From Chloroflexota bacterium (GTDB lineage Bacteria > Chloroflexota > Anaerolineae > UBA4142 > SHND01), in NCBI GenBank assembly GCA_004295045.1, contig SHND01000078.1, forward strand, positions 1-64,000: a stretch of DNA of 64,000 bases, read 5' to 3'. The notes under the pieces are model-generated. The model was not told the DNA's origin. It saw only the letters and a program-made list of their open reading frames with translations, and made no database searches. The position numbers and the translations under genes are program-made. Positions 42,017-49,331 of this stretch are shown here, in pieces; position 1 is the stretch's first letter; every line of letters begins with the position of its first letter.

Positions 42017-43110
42017 TTCTTTTCTCCTTGAGAAATTGGTCGGATATTTTTTCCACTTGCGGGTTTTGCCAAAACACAATCGTTTTCAAAAACAGTTTGT
42101 CCGCGCAAAACAACACGGGTGACTTGACCACACATTGCGCGTCCCTCGAACGGGGTCCATTTGGCGCGCGTATGCATTTTGGCGCCGCGCGCAATCCATT
42201 CGGCATCTACATCTACTTCAATCCACGTTTCATCTTGGGCGGGAACATTAAAGATTTTGCGCGGATTTTCATAACAGCGCGCAATCACATCGTCGAGCGT
42301 GAGGATTCCTTCGCGCACCAGTTCCAAATACAACGACAGCGCCGTTTCCAAACCGGGATAGCCGGGCGGCGCTGTCGCAGATTCTTTTTCTGCCAACGTG
42401 TGCGGCGCGTGGTCGGTCGCAAAGCAATCAACGATGTCGAGATTCGCGCGCAATGCTTCCACATCCGCACGACTCGCCAGCATCGGACGAACCTCACATT
42501 TGCCCGCGCCAATTCCGCGATGGTTTGTATCGCCGCAATCGTCGCGCGTGAGAAAAAGATGATGCGGCGTTACTTCGCAGGTGACGCGAATGCCTTTTTC
42601 TTTTGCCGCGCGAATCAATTCGATTTCATCCTTGCGACTCACGTGACAAATGTGGACGGAACGGTCTGCAAGTTCTGCGACAAAAATTGCGGCGGCAATC
42701 GTGCGCCCTTCGGCGTGGCAAAGGATGGGGACATCTTGAGGAAAATGCTGCATGTGCGCCACGAGGGATTGCAAATCGTCGAGTCGCAGCGGACCAAAAG
42801 TTTGGTCGAGATACATTTTCAGTCCACTGCATTGCGGCGCGAGCGACGCGGCGATTTCTGCATTGTCCGCGCCCGCGCCGAAATGGATGCCGTAATCGCA
42901 CACCGCTTTTGCGCGCGCCGCGCGTTGTTTTGCCGCGAGTGTTTCGGCGTCAACAATCGGCGGCGTGTTGTTCGGCATGTCCAGCACAACCGTGAATCCG
43001 CCCGCGAGCGCCGCGCACGTTCCGCTGTGCCAATCTTCTTTGTGAATCGCGCCCGGATCGCGCAAATGAACGTGCGGGTCAATCAGTCCGGGAAGTTTGA
43101 GCATGGTCAT
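42013..43110 (-). CDS. pyrC: Dihydroorotase
   Basis: Zinc amidohydrolase that cyclises carbamoyl aspartate to dihydroorotate, step 3. The metal motif DPHVHLRDPG (11-20) begins the barrel; LPGLIDPHVHLR at the N-terminus, ICHVSRKDEI, CEVTPHHLFLT and CFATDHAPHT (catalytic Asp/His) follow. The 365 residues lack the long N-terminal sandwich half of larger family members. It is the first structural gene of the operon. Its ATG has no Shine-Dalgarno sequence and lies 7 bases after the stop of a 58-codon leader ORF, so it is probably translated by coupling. Confidence 0.94.
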   Translation of the reverse strand: MTMLKLPGLIDPHVHLRDPGAIHKEDWHSGTCAALAGGFTVVLDMPNNTPPIVDAETLAAKQRAARAKAVCDYGIHFGAGADNAEIAASLAPQCSGLKMYLDQTFGPLRLDDLQSLVAHMQHFPQDVPILCHAEGRTIAAAIFVAELADRSVHICHVSRKDEIELIRAAKEKGIRVTCEVTPHHLFLTRDDCGDTNHRGIGAGKCEVRPMLASRADVEALRANLDIVDCFATDHAPHTLAEKESATAPPGYPGLETALSLYLELVREGILTLDDVIARCYENPRKIFNVPAQDETWIEVDVDAEWIARGAKMHTRAKWTPFEGRAMCGQVTRVVLRGQTVFENDCVLAKPASGKNIRPISQGEKK

Positions 43111-43117
43111 GTTTGAT

Positions 43118-43294
43118 TCAGTGTGTCATTGCGAACATCGTTTGGTTAAGCAAAAAAAAGAGAGCCAAATCAATCATTGGCTCTCTTGCAAAATCGAAAC
43201 GAAAAAAATAGCGCACCCGCTGACGCAGTAGCGTCGCGTTGTGCGCTGGTGTGAAATTCAACACGCGTTGAAAATCTTGGAATACCTGATTCAT
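43118..43294 (-). CDS. pyr operon leader peptide (PyrL-like)
   Basis: A 58-codon ORF starts 16 bases after the predicted transcription start and ends 7 bases before pyrC. It runs through a pause hairpin, a U-rich stretch encoding RYFFRFDF, and the intrinsic terminator. This is the arrangement of the E. coli pyrBI leader, where low UTP makes polymerase pause in the U-run, the ribosome catches up and disrupts the terminator. No strong Shine-Dalgarno is visible. The peptide itself (basic, Phe-rich) need not have a function. Confidence 0.7.
   Translation of the reverse strand: MNQVFQDFQRVLNFTPAHNATLLRQRVRYFFRFDFAREPMIDLALFFLLNQTMFAMTH
43152..43186 (-). terminator. pyr operon attenuator
   Basis: Perfect 10-bp stem AGAGAGCCAA (43159-43168) / TTGGCTCTCT (43177-43186), 8-base loop, then seven to eight U residues on the minus strand. 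It lies inside the leader ORF, about 40 bases before pyrC. Confidence 0.9.
43202..43247 (-). promoter_or_regulatory. Pause hairpin with U-tract in the pyr leader
   Basis: Outer stem AGCGCAC (43210-43216) / GTGCGCT (43241-43247) encloses an inner GACGC/GCGTC hairpin. On the minus strand it is followed by A and seven U, then CGUUUCGAUUUU. A UTP-sensitive pause site is expected here; weak termination is also possible. Confidence 0.7.
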
Positions 43295-43316
43295 ATTGTT
43301 TGCAAACTTTGGGACG

Positions 43317-43344
43317 ATTATAGGAAAATTACCTAGCGTGTCAA
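43317..43344 (-). promoter_or_regulatory. Consensus promoter of the pyr operon
   Basis: On the minus strand perfect TTGACA (43339-43344) and perfect TATAAT (43317-43322) are 16 bases apart. Transcription would begin near 43310, leaving a 200-base leader before pyrC. The promoter overlaps the 3' region of the upstream SH3-like gene by a few bases. Confidence 0.9.
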
Positions 43345-43346
43345 AT

Positions 43347-44192
43347 TTATTGCGAAGGCGGCGGCACCACAGGCAATGTTTCGATGTCTGTCTCGGCGTC
43401 AACGTACTCTGCCGCGACCCAACCTTCCTTGCCGAGACCGGGCACCGTGACGCGCAGCCATTTGCTGTCGCCCAAGCGCCCAACGAGTACAACTTCGGTA
43501 TTTTGCTGTAACCGATCAACAATGTCGAAACTGGTTGCGGGACCTTGCCGCAGATTGAGTACTTCGGCGTTGACCTTGCCCGTCACCGGCTTGGGTGTTG
43601 CAGTCGCGTTTGGCGCGGCATTCGGCGCGGGCGTACTCGCTTCTAAATTTGCGTTTGACGTTTCTTGCGCGACCGCGCTCAAAGTGGGCGATGCGTTATT
43701 GCGCGAAAGCAACGATGGATTTTGCATAACGAACATGATCGCAATACCGATTACGACGGCGATGACGATGCCGAGACAACCAATGACAGAGGGCGAGACG
43801 AATCCTTCGGGCAAAATGGAGGTAGGCGCGCGTTCCGTTTTGGGGACATTCGCTTCGCGCGCAATGCGATCAAAATTGAAACGGCTCGGCAGCGGGTCCT
43901 GCGCTTTTTTTTCAAAATCAATCAGTAGAGGCGCAGCGCTTCCACTGTACACTTGAATGCCGTGCCAATCCAGCACTGTGCCATCGGCGCTGACCGAGCC
44001 GACTTGGCGCCCGTAGCGATCTATTACATCGCCGCGCGCGTTGATCCTGCCGACCTGTTCCTTGTGATTGTCATAGACTGCGCCTTCACGCGTAATGTGT
44101 CCGATTTTTTTATTGTGCGCGTCACGCAGTGTGCCATCATCGTCTTGATAACCGATAATGCTGCCTTCTCTATCACAAATGGGCGTACTCAT
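43347..44192 (-). CDS. Membrane protein with degenerate strand repeats and SH3-like domain
   Basis: A 281-residue protein with an unusual architecture. The first 85 residues hold four to five short repeats of the pattern I-G-x-I-x-x-x-G-x-V-x-D (IGYQDDDGTLRD, IGHITREGAVYD, VGRINARGDVID, VGSVSADGTVLD). A single membrane helix lies at about 136-156 (VIGCLGIVIAVVIGIAIMFV). A Thr/Pro/Ala linker and a bacterial SH3 domain from about 205 (VNAEVLNLRQGPATSFDIV, EGWVAAEYV) follow. SH3 domains of this type often bind cell-wall or surface ligands. The N-terminal repeats would lie inside the cell. Start at 44192 fits the -10 box just upstream. Confidence 0.82.
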   Translation of the reverse strand: MSTPICDREGSIIGYQDDDGTLRDAHNKKIGHITREGAVYDNHKEQVGRINARGDVIDRYGRQVGSVSADGTVLDWHGIQVYSGSAAPLLIDFEKKAQDPLPSRFNFDRIAREANVPKTERAPTSILPEGFVSPSVIGCLGIVIAVVIGIAIMFVMQNPSLLSRNNASPTLSAVAQETSNANLEASTPAPNAAPNATATPKPVTGKVNAEVLNLRQGPATSFDIVDRLQQNTEVVLVGRLGDSKWLRVTVPGLGKEGWVAAEYVDAETDIETLPVVPPPSQ

Positions 44193-44201
44193 TACGCGCA
44201 A

Positions 44202-44210
44202 GTATAACAC
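44202..44210 (-). promoter_or_regulatory. Extended -10 promoter giving a near-leaderless mRNA
   Basis: TGTTATACT on the minus strand matches the extended -10 consensus and ends 9 bases before the ATG at 44192. Transcription should start within a few bases of the start codon, and no Shine-Dalgarno sequence is present. Confidence 0.55.
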
Positions 44211-44222
44211 AGCCGAAAAAGA

Positions 44223-44251
44223 AACAAGCTCTCCGCGTTCGAGAGCTTGTT
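44223..44251 (-). terminator. Intrinsic terminator after the chagasin-like gene
   Basis: Stem AACAAGCTCTC (44223-44233) / GAGAGCTTGTT (44241-44251) with a 7-base loop; on the minus strand UUUCUUUUUC follows. It also ends in T's on the plus strand. Confidence 0.85.
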
Positions 44252-44262
44252 TTTGCTATAAC

Positions 44263-45312
44263 TTATTCCACCGTTACATTTACACTCCACACATCATTTG
44301 GCGTCGGCGTCACCGTTGTTTCCCAAGGACGAACGTAAATCAAAGTCAGCGTTGTTTTGCCTTTGCCCACCGCGTTAAAGGTGAACGTTTGCGTTCCGCC
44401 CGCGCCCGGGACAGGAGTTTTATTGCCGAGCGAAAATTGCGGCTCACCCACGGGCTGCAAAACTTTTGCGTCAACCGTACTGATTTGCCACGAATAGCCC
44501 GTGGATGGATTGCTGTTCAATTCCACCGTCAACGTGTCGCCCACTTGCAGCGCGACCTCAGATTTGTTGTCCGCGTTGGTCAAAGTTTTATCCACAGAAC
44601 TCTCCGCCGGTTGATTCGGACTTGTCCCGCCGACGAAAACATTGGGCAACGTCGTCGGTTGATAGCGCACCACTTTAGATAAATCGGTGCCGCGCACTAC
44701 GTCATTCGCTTTGTACGTCAGTCCCCACGAATCAATCGCCGAGCCATCGGGAAACATACACATCCCCACAACTTGAAAATTGGTGGCGCTGTCCGGCGCT
44801 TTGGTCACCCAACCGCCGCCCGCCGCGTTATTCATGCCGCCCCAAATATCGGTGCCGCCCAATTTGTTGCAATAGAGCGTCGCAGGATTGGCGCCCGTGA
44901 ACGGCGGCAGCGCGACGGGTTCGAGATACGCGAGGACGGCGAGCGTGGGCTGCTCTGCGTACAGCGTATCGAGCGCGATTGAGATTTGCGATTGAAATCC
45001 GCTCGAGTCGGGTGCCGCGAGAAAGTTGCAAAAATCGCGCGAACCGGCGAGGGTCAGCCAAGCGCTCTGCGCCGCGTTCGTATTATAAGTTGGATAGCGC
45101 GTCGTGACGGTGCCGCCTTTGTCCGTGCAATATTTTGCCGCATCGCTCGCGTCCATCGCATGATCCATCGCCATCCCGGTTGCCGTCGCTTGCGCGTTCG
45201 GCTGCGCTTGCGCGGTCTGCTGCGTCAGCCCATTCGTCGTGCCAAAGAAAATGGTTGCGCTCAATAGCACGGCGAGTGCAGCCAGCGCGAAAACATAAAA
45301 TTTTTCCTTCAT
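44263..45312 (-). CDS. Secreted protein with DUF333-like modules and chagasin-like inhibitor domain
   Basis: A 349-residue exported protein with a signal peptide (residues 1-35, ending AQAQP). Two Cys-containing DUF333-like segments follow: AAKYCTDKGGTV near 58, and LYCNKLGGTDIW ... VVGMCMFPDGSAIDSW near 145-195. The C-terminal 105 residues match the chagasin family (peptidase inhibitor I42): the three inhibitory loops are recognisable as NPSTGYSW, GAGGTQTF and RPWE. Such domains inhibit papain-type cysteine peptidases. A papain-like lipoprotein is encoded at 51-54 kb in this window, a possible partner. Start ATG follows AGGAGGAATCAC. Confidence 0.85.
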   Translation of the reverse strand: MKEKFYVFALAALAVLLSATIFFGTTNGLTQQTAQAQPNAQATATGMAMDHAMDASDAAKYCTDKGGTVTTRYPTYNTNAAQSAWLTLAGSRDFCNFLAAPDSSGFQSQISIALDTLYAEQPTLAVLAYLEPVALPPFTGANPATLYCNKLGGTDIWGGMNNAAGGGWVTKAPDSATNFQVVGMCMFPDGSAIDSWGLTYKANDVVRGTDLSKVVRYQPTTLPNVFVGGTSPNQPAESSVDKTLTNADNKSEVALQVGDTLTVELNSNPSTGYSWQISTVDAKVLQPVGEPQFSLGNKTPVPGAGGTQTFTFNAVGKGKTTLTLIYVRPWETTVTPTPNDVWSVNVTVE

Positions 45313-45379
45313 GTGATTCCTCCTGTCAGTTATTCGATCACCTTACGCAGTAAATGTCCTTTCGAGCCGTTTTTGCGAA

Positions 45380-45407
45380 AAATCTCGACTGGCAAAGACC
45401 GAGATTT
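45380..45407. other. Stem-loop in the divergent intergenic region
   Basis: AAATCTCG (45380-45387) and CGAGATTT (45400-45407) form an 8-bp inverted repeat in the 229-base gap between divergent genes. It may be an operator; no promoter boxes were assigned with confidence. Confidence 0.3.
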
Positions 45408-45541
45408 CTCATTGTATTCGAAATGACATGCGTAACGTGAGTTATTCAATCATATTTTTTGAAAAAATAAAATAGGAACAAATTGCATTTCTGTGGAGAT
45501 TGAAGATACTTGCGGCACAGCGCAAATTCAAGGAGCAAAGA

Positions 45542-46531
45542 ATGGCAGCCGTAATGGACTCGTTGACGCAAACGATCACGCCTCAACTAACAAAACAAAT
45601 TGGTGAAATGCTCGGCATGGATGATTCGCAAGTAACGCAAGGAATAAATATTGCAGCGCCGTTGGTGCTTGCGGCTTTGGGCAACAAGGTATCTACGGCG
45701 AAAGGTGCAGATGAAGTTTTGGGTTCGCTCAAACACAACGTTGCAAATCCCGTGGATGCCGCCGTGAATGGAGAGAGTGACGCCCTTTTGCAAAAACTGT
45801 TTGGCATTGGCGCACCGAAAGCAGCAAGCTGGATCGAGAACACAATCGGCATCAGAATTGCGCCGCTGCTTCCTTTTGCCGCGCCGCTCGTGATGCGCGC
45901 GCTTCAAAATGAGACAAAATCGCAAGCGCTCGACAGCGCGGGTTTGACGGCGCTTTTGAAAAAAGAAAATGAAACGTACGCGAGCGCTCAGCCGCAGTTG
46001 GCGAGCGAAATCAACGCCGCGCTCGATGCAAGCGCGAATGTGAATGAACGCGCGGCGCGCCTGCGCGCGCAATTCACGGACGCGGAATGGAACACGCTTG
46101 CGACGACGCCTGCGCTGGCAGGATACGCTGTAATGATGTCGTCGTTGAGCGGGCCCGTCGGAATCAACAAAGAAATGGCTGCGCTGCTGGAAGCGATGGT
46201 GGATTATGGCAGCGCCGCCGAACCCGATTCGCTCGTCGGTATCGTTAGCCGCGAGGTCACCACGCCCGAACAAATTACCGCGCTCGGCGCGAATCGAGAG
46301 AACGCACTGAATCTGACGCGTGATGCCTGTCTCGAAGCGCTGCGCATCTTGACGGAAAAAGAAACGCACGCCGAGACGCTCGCCTACAAAGCATTTGTCG
46401 TGAACGTTGCGACGCGCGTCGCCTCGGCGGCGATTGACGGCGGGGTGATGAGCATTGGCGGCAAACCGATCACAGAAGAGGAACAAATGACGCTCGATTT
46501 GATCGCCGCCGCGTTAGCATATCAACCTTAA
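45542..46531 (+). CDS. DUF937-family protein
   Basis: A 329-residue soluble protein. The N-terminal 160 residues carry the DUF937 pattern (LTKQIGEMLGMDDSQVTQGI, NIAAPLVLAALGNKVSTAKG, GADEVLGSLKH, ALLQKLFGIGAPKAASWIEN, APLLPFAAPLVMRAL). The second half is helical and resembles a tellurite-resistance/TerB-like helical bundle in style (FTDAEWNTLATTPALAGYAV, ALRILTEKETHAETLAYKAF), a weak similarity. ATG at 45542 follows AGGAG. Function is unknown. A second protein with related segments is encoded convergently downstream. Confidence 0.78.
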   Translation: MAAVMDSLTQTITPQLTKQIGEMLGMDDSQVTQGINIAAPLVLAALGNKVSTAKGADEVLGSLKHNVANPVDAAVNGESDALLQKLFGIGAPKAASWIENTIGIRIAPLLPFAAPLVMRALQNETKSQALDSAGLTALLKKENETYASAQPQLASEINAALDASANVNERAARLRAQFTDAEWNTLATTPALAGYAVMMSSLSGPVGINKEMAALLEAMVDYGSAAEPDSLVGIVSREVTTPEQITALGANRENALNLTRDACLEALRILTEKETHAETLAYKAFVVNVATRVASAAIDGGVMSIGGKPITEEEQMTLDLIAAALAYQP

Positions 46532-46555
46532 ATTCTACGCGCACTGTAGAAAAGC

Positions 46556-46591
46556 AACGGGCGTTCCAAAAGTGGAACGCCCGTTGTATTT
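46556..46591. terminator. Intrinsic terminator between convergent DUF937 genes
   Basis: A 12-bp perfect stem AACGGGCGTTCC (46556-46567) / GGAACGCCCGTT (46574-46585) is followed by GTATTTT on the plus strand. Confidence 0.85.
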
Positions 46592-46605
46592 TCTGAATGC
46601 TTTTC

Positions 46606-47418
46606 TTATTTCAGCATGTTGGTCAACATGCTCATATCCGGCAAAGCCATGCCGTTAAAATCTTTTTTGCCCGACATACCCGCGCTCAACATGCCCATTG
46701 CCATCTCCAAACCTTGCGACGCCTGCGAATCGGACAAGCCGGTCTTTTTCGCAAGGTCGCCGGTCAAGCCCATCGATTGCAATGAACCTGCGTCAATGCC
46801 GCCGCCCGAATTCAATTTGCCCAACACTTCGTCGGCGTTCATTCCGCCTTGCATTGGCGCTGACCCTTGACCGCCCTTTTTCGCTTGCATCATTTTCGTA
46901 ATCGCGGCAAGCGCAAACGTGACGACCATCGCGCCGACGCCTTTCGGCAAGCCGATTTTCCCGGTGATGTCGTCCGCCATTGGCGTAATCATTTTACCGA
47001 GCGGCGAATTGGCATCGAGCTGCATGTTGCCATTCATGATGCCGCCGAGCATATCGCCCATTTGTCCCAAATCCATCGCGCCTGCAGCCGCACCCATTGC
47101 GCCAGCGGCGGCTCCCGCCGCACCTGCTGCCGCGCCGCCCGCGCTCGAAGCCGCGCCTTGTGCGGCGCCCGCCGCGCTGGATGCAGCATCTTTCGTCATG
47201 CTCGCCGCGCCCGCGGCCGCGCCCGCTGCGGCGCCGGTTGCGCTCGACGCGGTATCTTTCACCGCGCTCGTCGCGCTCGAAGCCGCGCTGCTTGCGCTGT
47301 CAGTGATCTGTTTCGCCGCAGATGAAGCGCCGCGCCGACGCATCAAAAAGACTACAGCAACGATGATGACAATAATGATCAGCGCGATTAAACAAGTATT
47401 GCCTCCAAAAATATCCAT
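46606..47418 (-). CDS. Membrane-anchored Ala/Gly/Ser-rich protein with DUF937-like C-terminus
   Basis: A 270-residue protein with an N-terminal membrane helix (8-26) and RRR stop-transfer, then about 85 residues of Ser/Ala/Gly repeats (DSASSAASSATSAVKDTASS; AAAGAA blocks) likely forming a flexible stalk. The C-terminal 155 residues are YidB/DUF937-like (MLGGIMNGNM, KMITPMADDI, MNADEVLGKLNSGGGIDAGS, TGLSDSQASQGLEMAMGML). This topology would place the stalk and domain on the inner side or outside, depending on insertion. It converges with the DUF937 gene at 45.5 kb, to which its C-terminal segment is related. Confidence 0.78.
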   Translation of the reverse strand: MDIFGGNTCLIALIIIVIIVAVVFLMRRRGASSAAKQITDSASSAASSATSAVKDTASSATGAAAGAAAGAASMTKDAASSAAGAAQGAASSAGGAAAGAAGAAAGAMGAAAGAMDLGQMGDMLGGIMNGNMQLDANSPLGKMITPMADDITGKIGLPKGVGAMVVTFALAAITKMMQAKKGGQGSAPMQGGMNADEVLGKLNSGGGIDAGSLQSMGLTGDLAKKTGLSDSQASQGLEMAMGMLSAGMSGKKDFNGMALPDMSMLTNMLK

Positions 47419-47548
47419 ATTCTTGCCTCCTCATTGGTTATGATTCGCGCAGGTATGCGCGAAAGGTTAAAACAACAACCACAGTATAAAGCTAAAATGG
47501 TAAAAATTTTCGCCGTGCGCCGAAACAATTCTTGAATCTCAGTCCCAC

Positions 47549-47586
47549 AAAAAACGGGACGTAGCGAAAGCCTCGTCCCGTTTTTT
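47549..47586. terminator. Intrinsic terminator after the MoaD-like gene
   Basis: Perfect 13-bp arms AAAAAACGGGACG (47549-47561) and complement (47574-47586) flank a 12-base loop. Functional on the minus strand for the riboswitch-controlled operon, and symmetric on the plus strand. Confidence 0.9.
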
Positions 47587-47590
47587 CGTT

Positions 47591-47869
47591 TTATCCACCC
47601 GCCAACGCGGGCAGCAGTACTACCGTATCGCCATCTTTCACATTCGTCTCCAAGCCGTTCAGAAAACGAATGTCCTCGTTATTCAAAAAGATATTGATAT
47701 GCGTTTTCACTTGCCCTTGTCCATCAAACAAGCGTTCGCTGATGGTGGGATATTGCGCGGTGAGCGTATGCAATGTTCCGCGCACATTTTCACTGGCAGA
47801 AATTTCGATTGTTGAAAGTCCGTTCGTGTGCCGACGCAGCGGCGTTGGGATTTTGATTTTGGTTGACAT
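47591..47869 (-). CDS. MoaD/ThiS-family sulfur carrier protein
   Basis: A 92-residue ubiquitin-fold protein ending in the diagnostic Gly-Gly (LPALAGG). MoaD/ThiS-like proteins are adenylated and thiocarboxylated at this terminus and donate sulfur in molybdopterin, thiamine, cysteine or methionine synthesis. Internal features include HINIFLNNEDIRFLNGLETN and VKDGDTVVLLPALAGG, as in CysO/MoaD proteins. It is 74 bases downstream of a threonine-synthase-family gene and under the same SAM riboswitch, so a role as sulfur donor to that enzyme is the best reading. No activating enzyme (MoeB/ThiF-like) is in the window. Confidence 0.9.
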   Translation of the reverse strand: MSTKIKIPTPLRRHTNGLSTIEISASENVRGTLHTLTAQYPTISERLFDGQGQVKTHINIFLNNEDIRFLNGLETNVKDGDTVVLLPALAGG

Positions 47870-47874
47870 GGTTG

Positions 47875-47939
47875 TTGGAGATTGGAGATTAGAGATTGGA
47901 GATTGGAGACGAATCTCAAGTCTCGAATCTCTAATCTCT
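47875..47939. repeat. Facing heptanucleotide repeat arrays between thrC-like and moaD-like genes
   Basis: Five units of TTGGAGA/TTAGAGA (47875-47909) face four units of AATCTCT type (47912-47939), separated by 2 bases. The arrays are near-complementary and can form a stem in the transcript. Confidence 0.8.
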
Positions 47940-47943
47940 TTTC

Positions 47944-49185
47944 TTATGCGACTGCAAACACTTTCGGCTCAAATTGTTCTTGAAACGCTTCCAGATTCGG
48001 TTCCGTATCAATACGTTTTTGCGCGACGTTGTCAATCACTTGGCTCGTTTTCAAACCGTTGCCCGTGAGATATGCGACGATGGTTGCATCGGGGTCAAGC
48101 GCGCGCGCGTCCGCAAGTTTTTTCAAAACAGAAATCGTCACGCCAACGGCGGTTTCGCCGAAAATGCCTTCGGTGCGCGCGAGCAGCGCCATCCCTTCGG
48201 CGACCGCACTTTCGGGAATCGAAAAAACGCCGCCGTCCGATTTGCGCGCGGCGTCAATCGCGTAACGTCCGTCGGCGGGATTGCCAATCGCGAGCGATTT
48301 CGCAATCGAGCGCGCTTTCACGGGCGTAATCTCGCGCGTGCCGCGTCCGAACGCGTGCGCCACCGGCGCGCAGCCCGCCGCTTGCGCGCCGAGCATTTTT
48401 GGCAAAGGTCCCGCAATCAATTTCGCTTCGTACAATTCTTCAAAGCCGCGATTGATTTTGGTGTAGAGCGCGCCGCTGGCAACGGGCGCAATCACCGCAT
48501 CGGGCGCGCGCCAACCGAGTTGTTCCGCGACTTCGTACGCGAGCGTTTTGGAACCTTCCGCGTAGTAGGGACGCAGATTGATATTCACGAACCCCCAGCC
48601 GTACGTTTCCGCCGCTTCGGTGGCGAGACGATTCGCCTGGTCATAATCGCCTTGCACCGCCACAATCGTCGCGCCGTAAATCGCCGCGCTCGTAATTTTT
48701 GCCGATTCCAAATCGGCGGGAATAAAAACATACGACGGCAAGCCCGCGCGCGCGGCGTGCGCAGCAACCGCGCCCGCGAGATTTCCCGTACTCGCGCACG
48801 CGAGCGCAGGCAAATCAAATTCCAACGCTTTCGCCGCCGCGACGGAAACAACGCGGTCTTTGAACGAGAACGTGGGATTCACCGTATCATTTTTCAGATA
48901 CAAATTGTTCAATCCCAATTCGCGTCCGAGATTGTGCGCGCGCAAGAGCGGCGTCCAGCCATCGTTCAAATCCACGCGCGGCGTGTACTCGCTCGGCAAA
49001 AAATCGTGATAGCGCCACAACGTGCGCGGACCATTCGCAATGTTCTCGCGCGTGACGTGCGCGTTGCGCGCCGTTTCATCATAGTACGCTTCCAGCGGAC
49101 CGAAACATTCTTCACACACAAACAATGCGTCAATCGGGTAAGTGGCGTGACATTCCCGACAACGCAAACCACGCAGCCAAGACAT
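47944..49185 (-). CDS. thrC: Threonine synthase-family PLP enzyme, candidate homocysteine synthase
   Basis: A 413-residue fold-type II PLP enzyme. The start at 49185 (GAGAGG upstream) gives an N-terminal zinc-ribbon-like pair CREC/CEEC (C9, C12, C24, C27), as in many class II-like threonine synthases. PLP lysine K109 is in NPTFSFKDR, the phosphate loop is STGNLAGA, and the ring region is VASGALYTKI. Canonical activity turns O-phosphohomoserine into threonine. Two facts argue for a sulfur reaction: a SAM-I riboswitch controls the gene, and a MoaD-like carrier follows it. By analogy with CysM/CysO, it may use O-phosphohomoserine plus protein thiocarboxylate to make homocysteine. Both activities remain possible. 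Confidence 0.85.
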   Translation of the reverse strand: MSWLRGLRCRECHATYPIDALFVCEECFGPLEAYYDETARNAHVTRENIANGPRTLWRYHDFLPSEYTPRVDLNDGWTPLLRAHNLGRELGLNNLYLKNDTVNPTFSFKDRVVSVAAAKALEFDLPALACASTGNLAGAVAAHAARAGLPSYVFIPADLESAKITSAAIYGATIVAVQGDYDQANRLATEAAETYGWGFVNINLRPYYAEGSKTLAYEVAEQLGWRAPDAVIAPVASGALYTKINRGFEELYEAKLIAGPLPKMLGAQAAGCAPVAHAFGRGTREITPVKARSIAKSLAIGNPADGRYAIDAARKSDGGVFSIPESAVAEGMALLARTEGIFGETAVGVTISVLKKLADARALDPDATIVAYLTGNGLKTSQVIDNVAQKRIDTEPNLEAFQEQFEPKVFAVA

Positions 49186-49222
49186 GACCTCTCTGCTCCT
49201 TTGGGTCCGCCGCTTTTTCCGT

Positions 49223-49321
49223 TTGTCATTGCGAGGAGCGCACTTGGCGACGAAGCAATCTCGGCGTGTCAAACATCGAGATTGCTTCGGGCGATACAAA
49301 CCATCGCCCTCGCAATGACAA
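49223..49321. repeat. MITE-like dispersed repeat with 14-bp terminal inverted repeats
   Basis: Perfect termini TTGTCATTGCGAGG (49223-49236) and CCTCGCAATGACAA (49308-49321) enclose a second inverted pair GAAGCAATCTCG/CGAGATTGCTTC. This is the dispersed repeat often mistranslated as VIARSALGDEAI. It lies between the riboswitch terminator and the thrC-like start codon, so it is in the leader of that message. Confidence 0.75.
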
Positions 49322-49331
49322 CTGCTGAAAC

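Noticed and set aside
42007..43116. Plus-strand open frame of 369 codons opposite pyrC
   Set aside because: Same extent as dihydroorotase but no recognisable protein features; codon-bias shadow.
43111..43316. PyrR-type RNA attenuator in the pyr leader
   Set aside because: The characteristic PyrR binding-loop consensus was not found and no pyrR gene is present; the leader ORF/U-run design fits UTP-coupled attenuation better.
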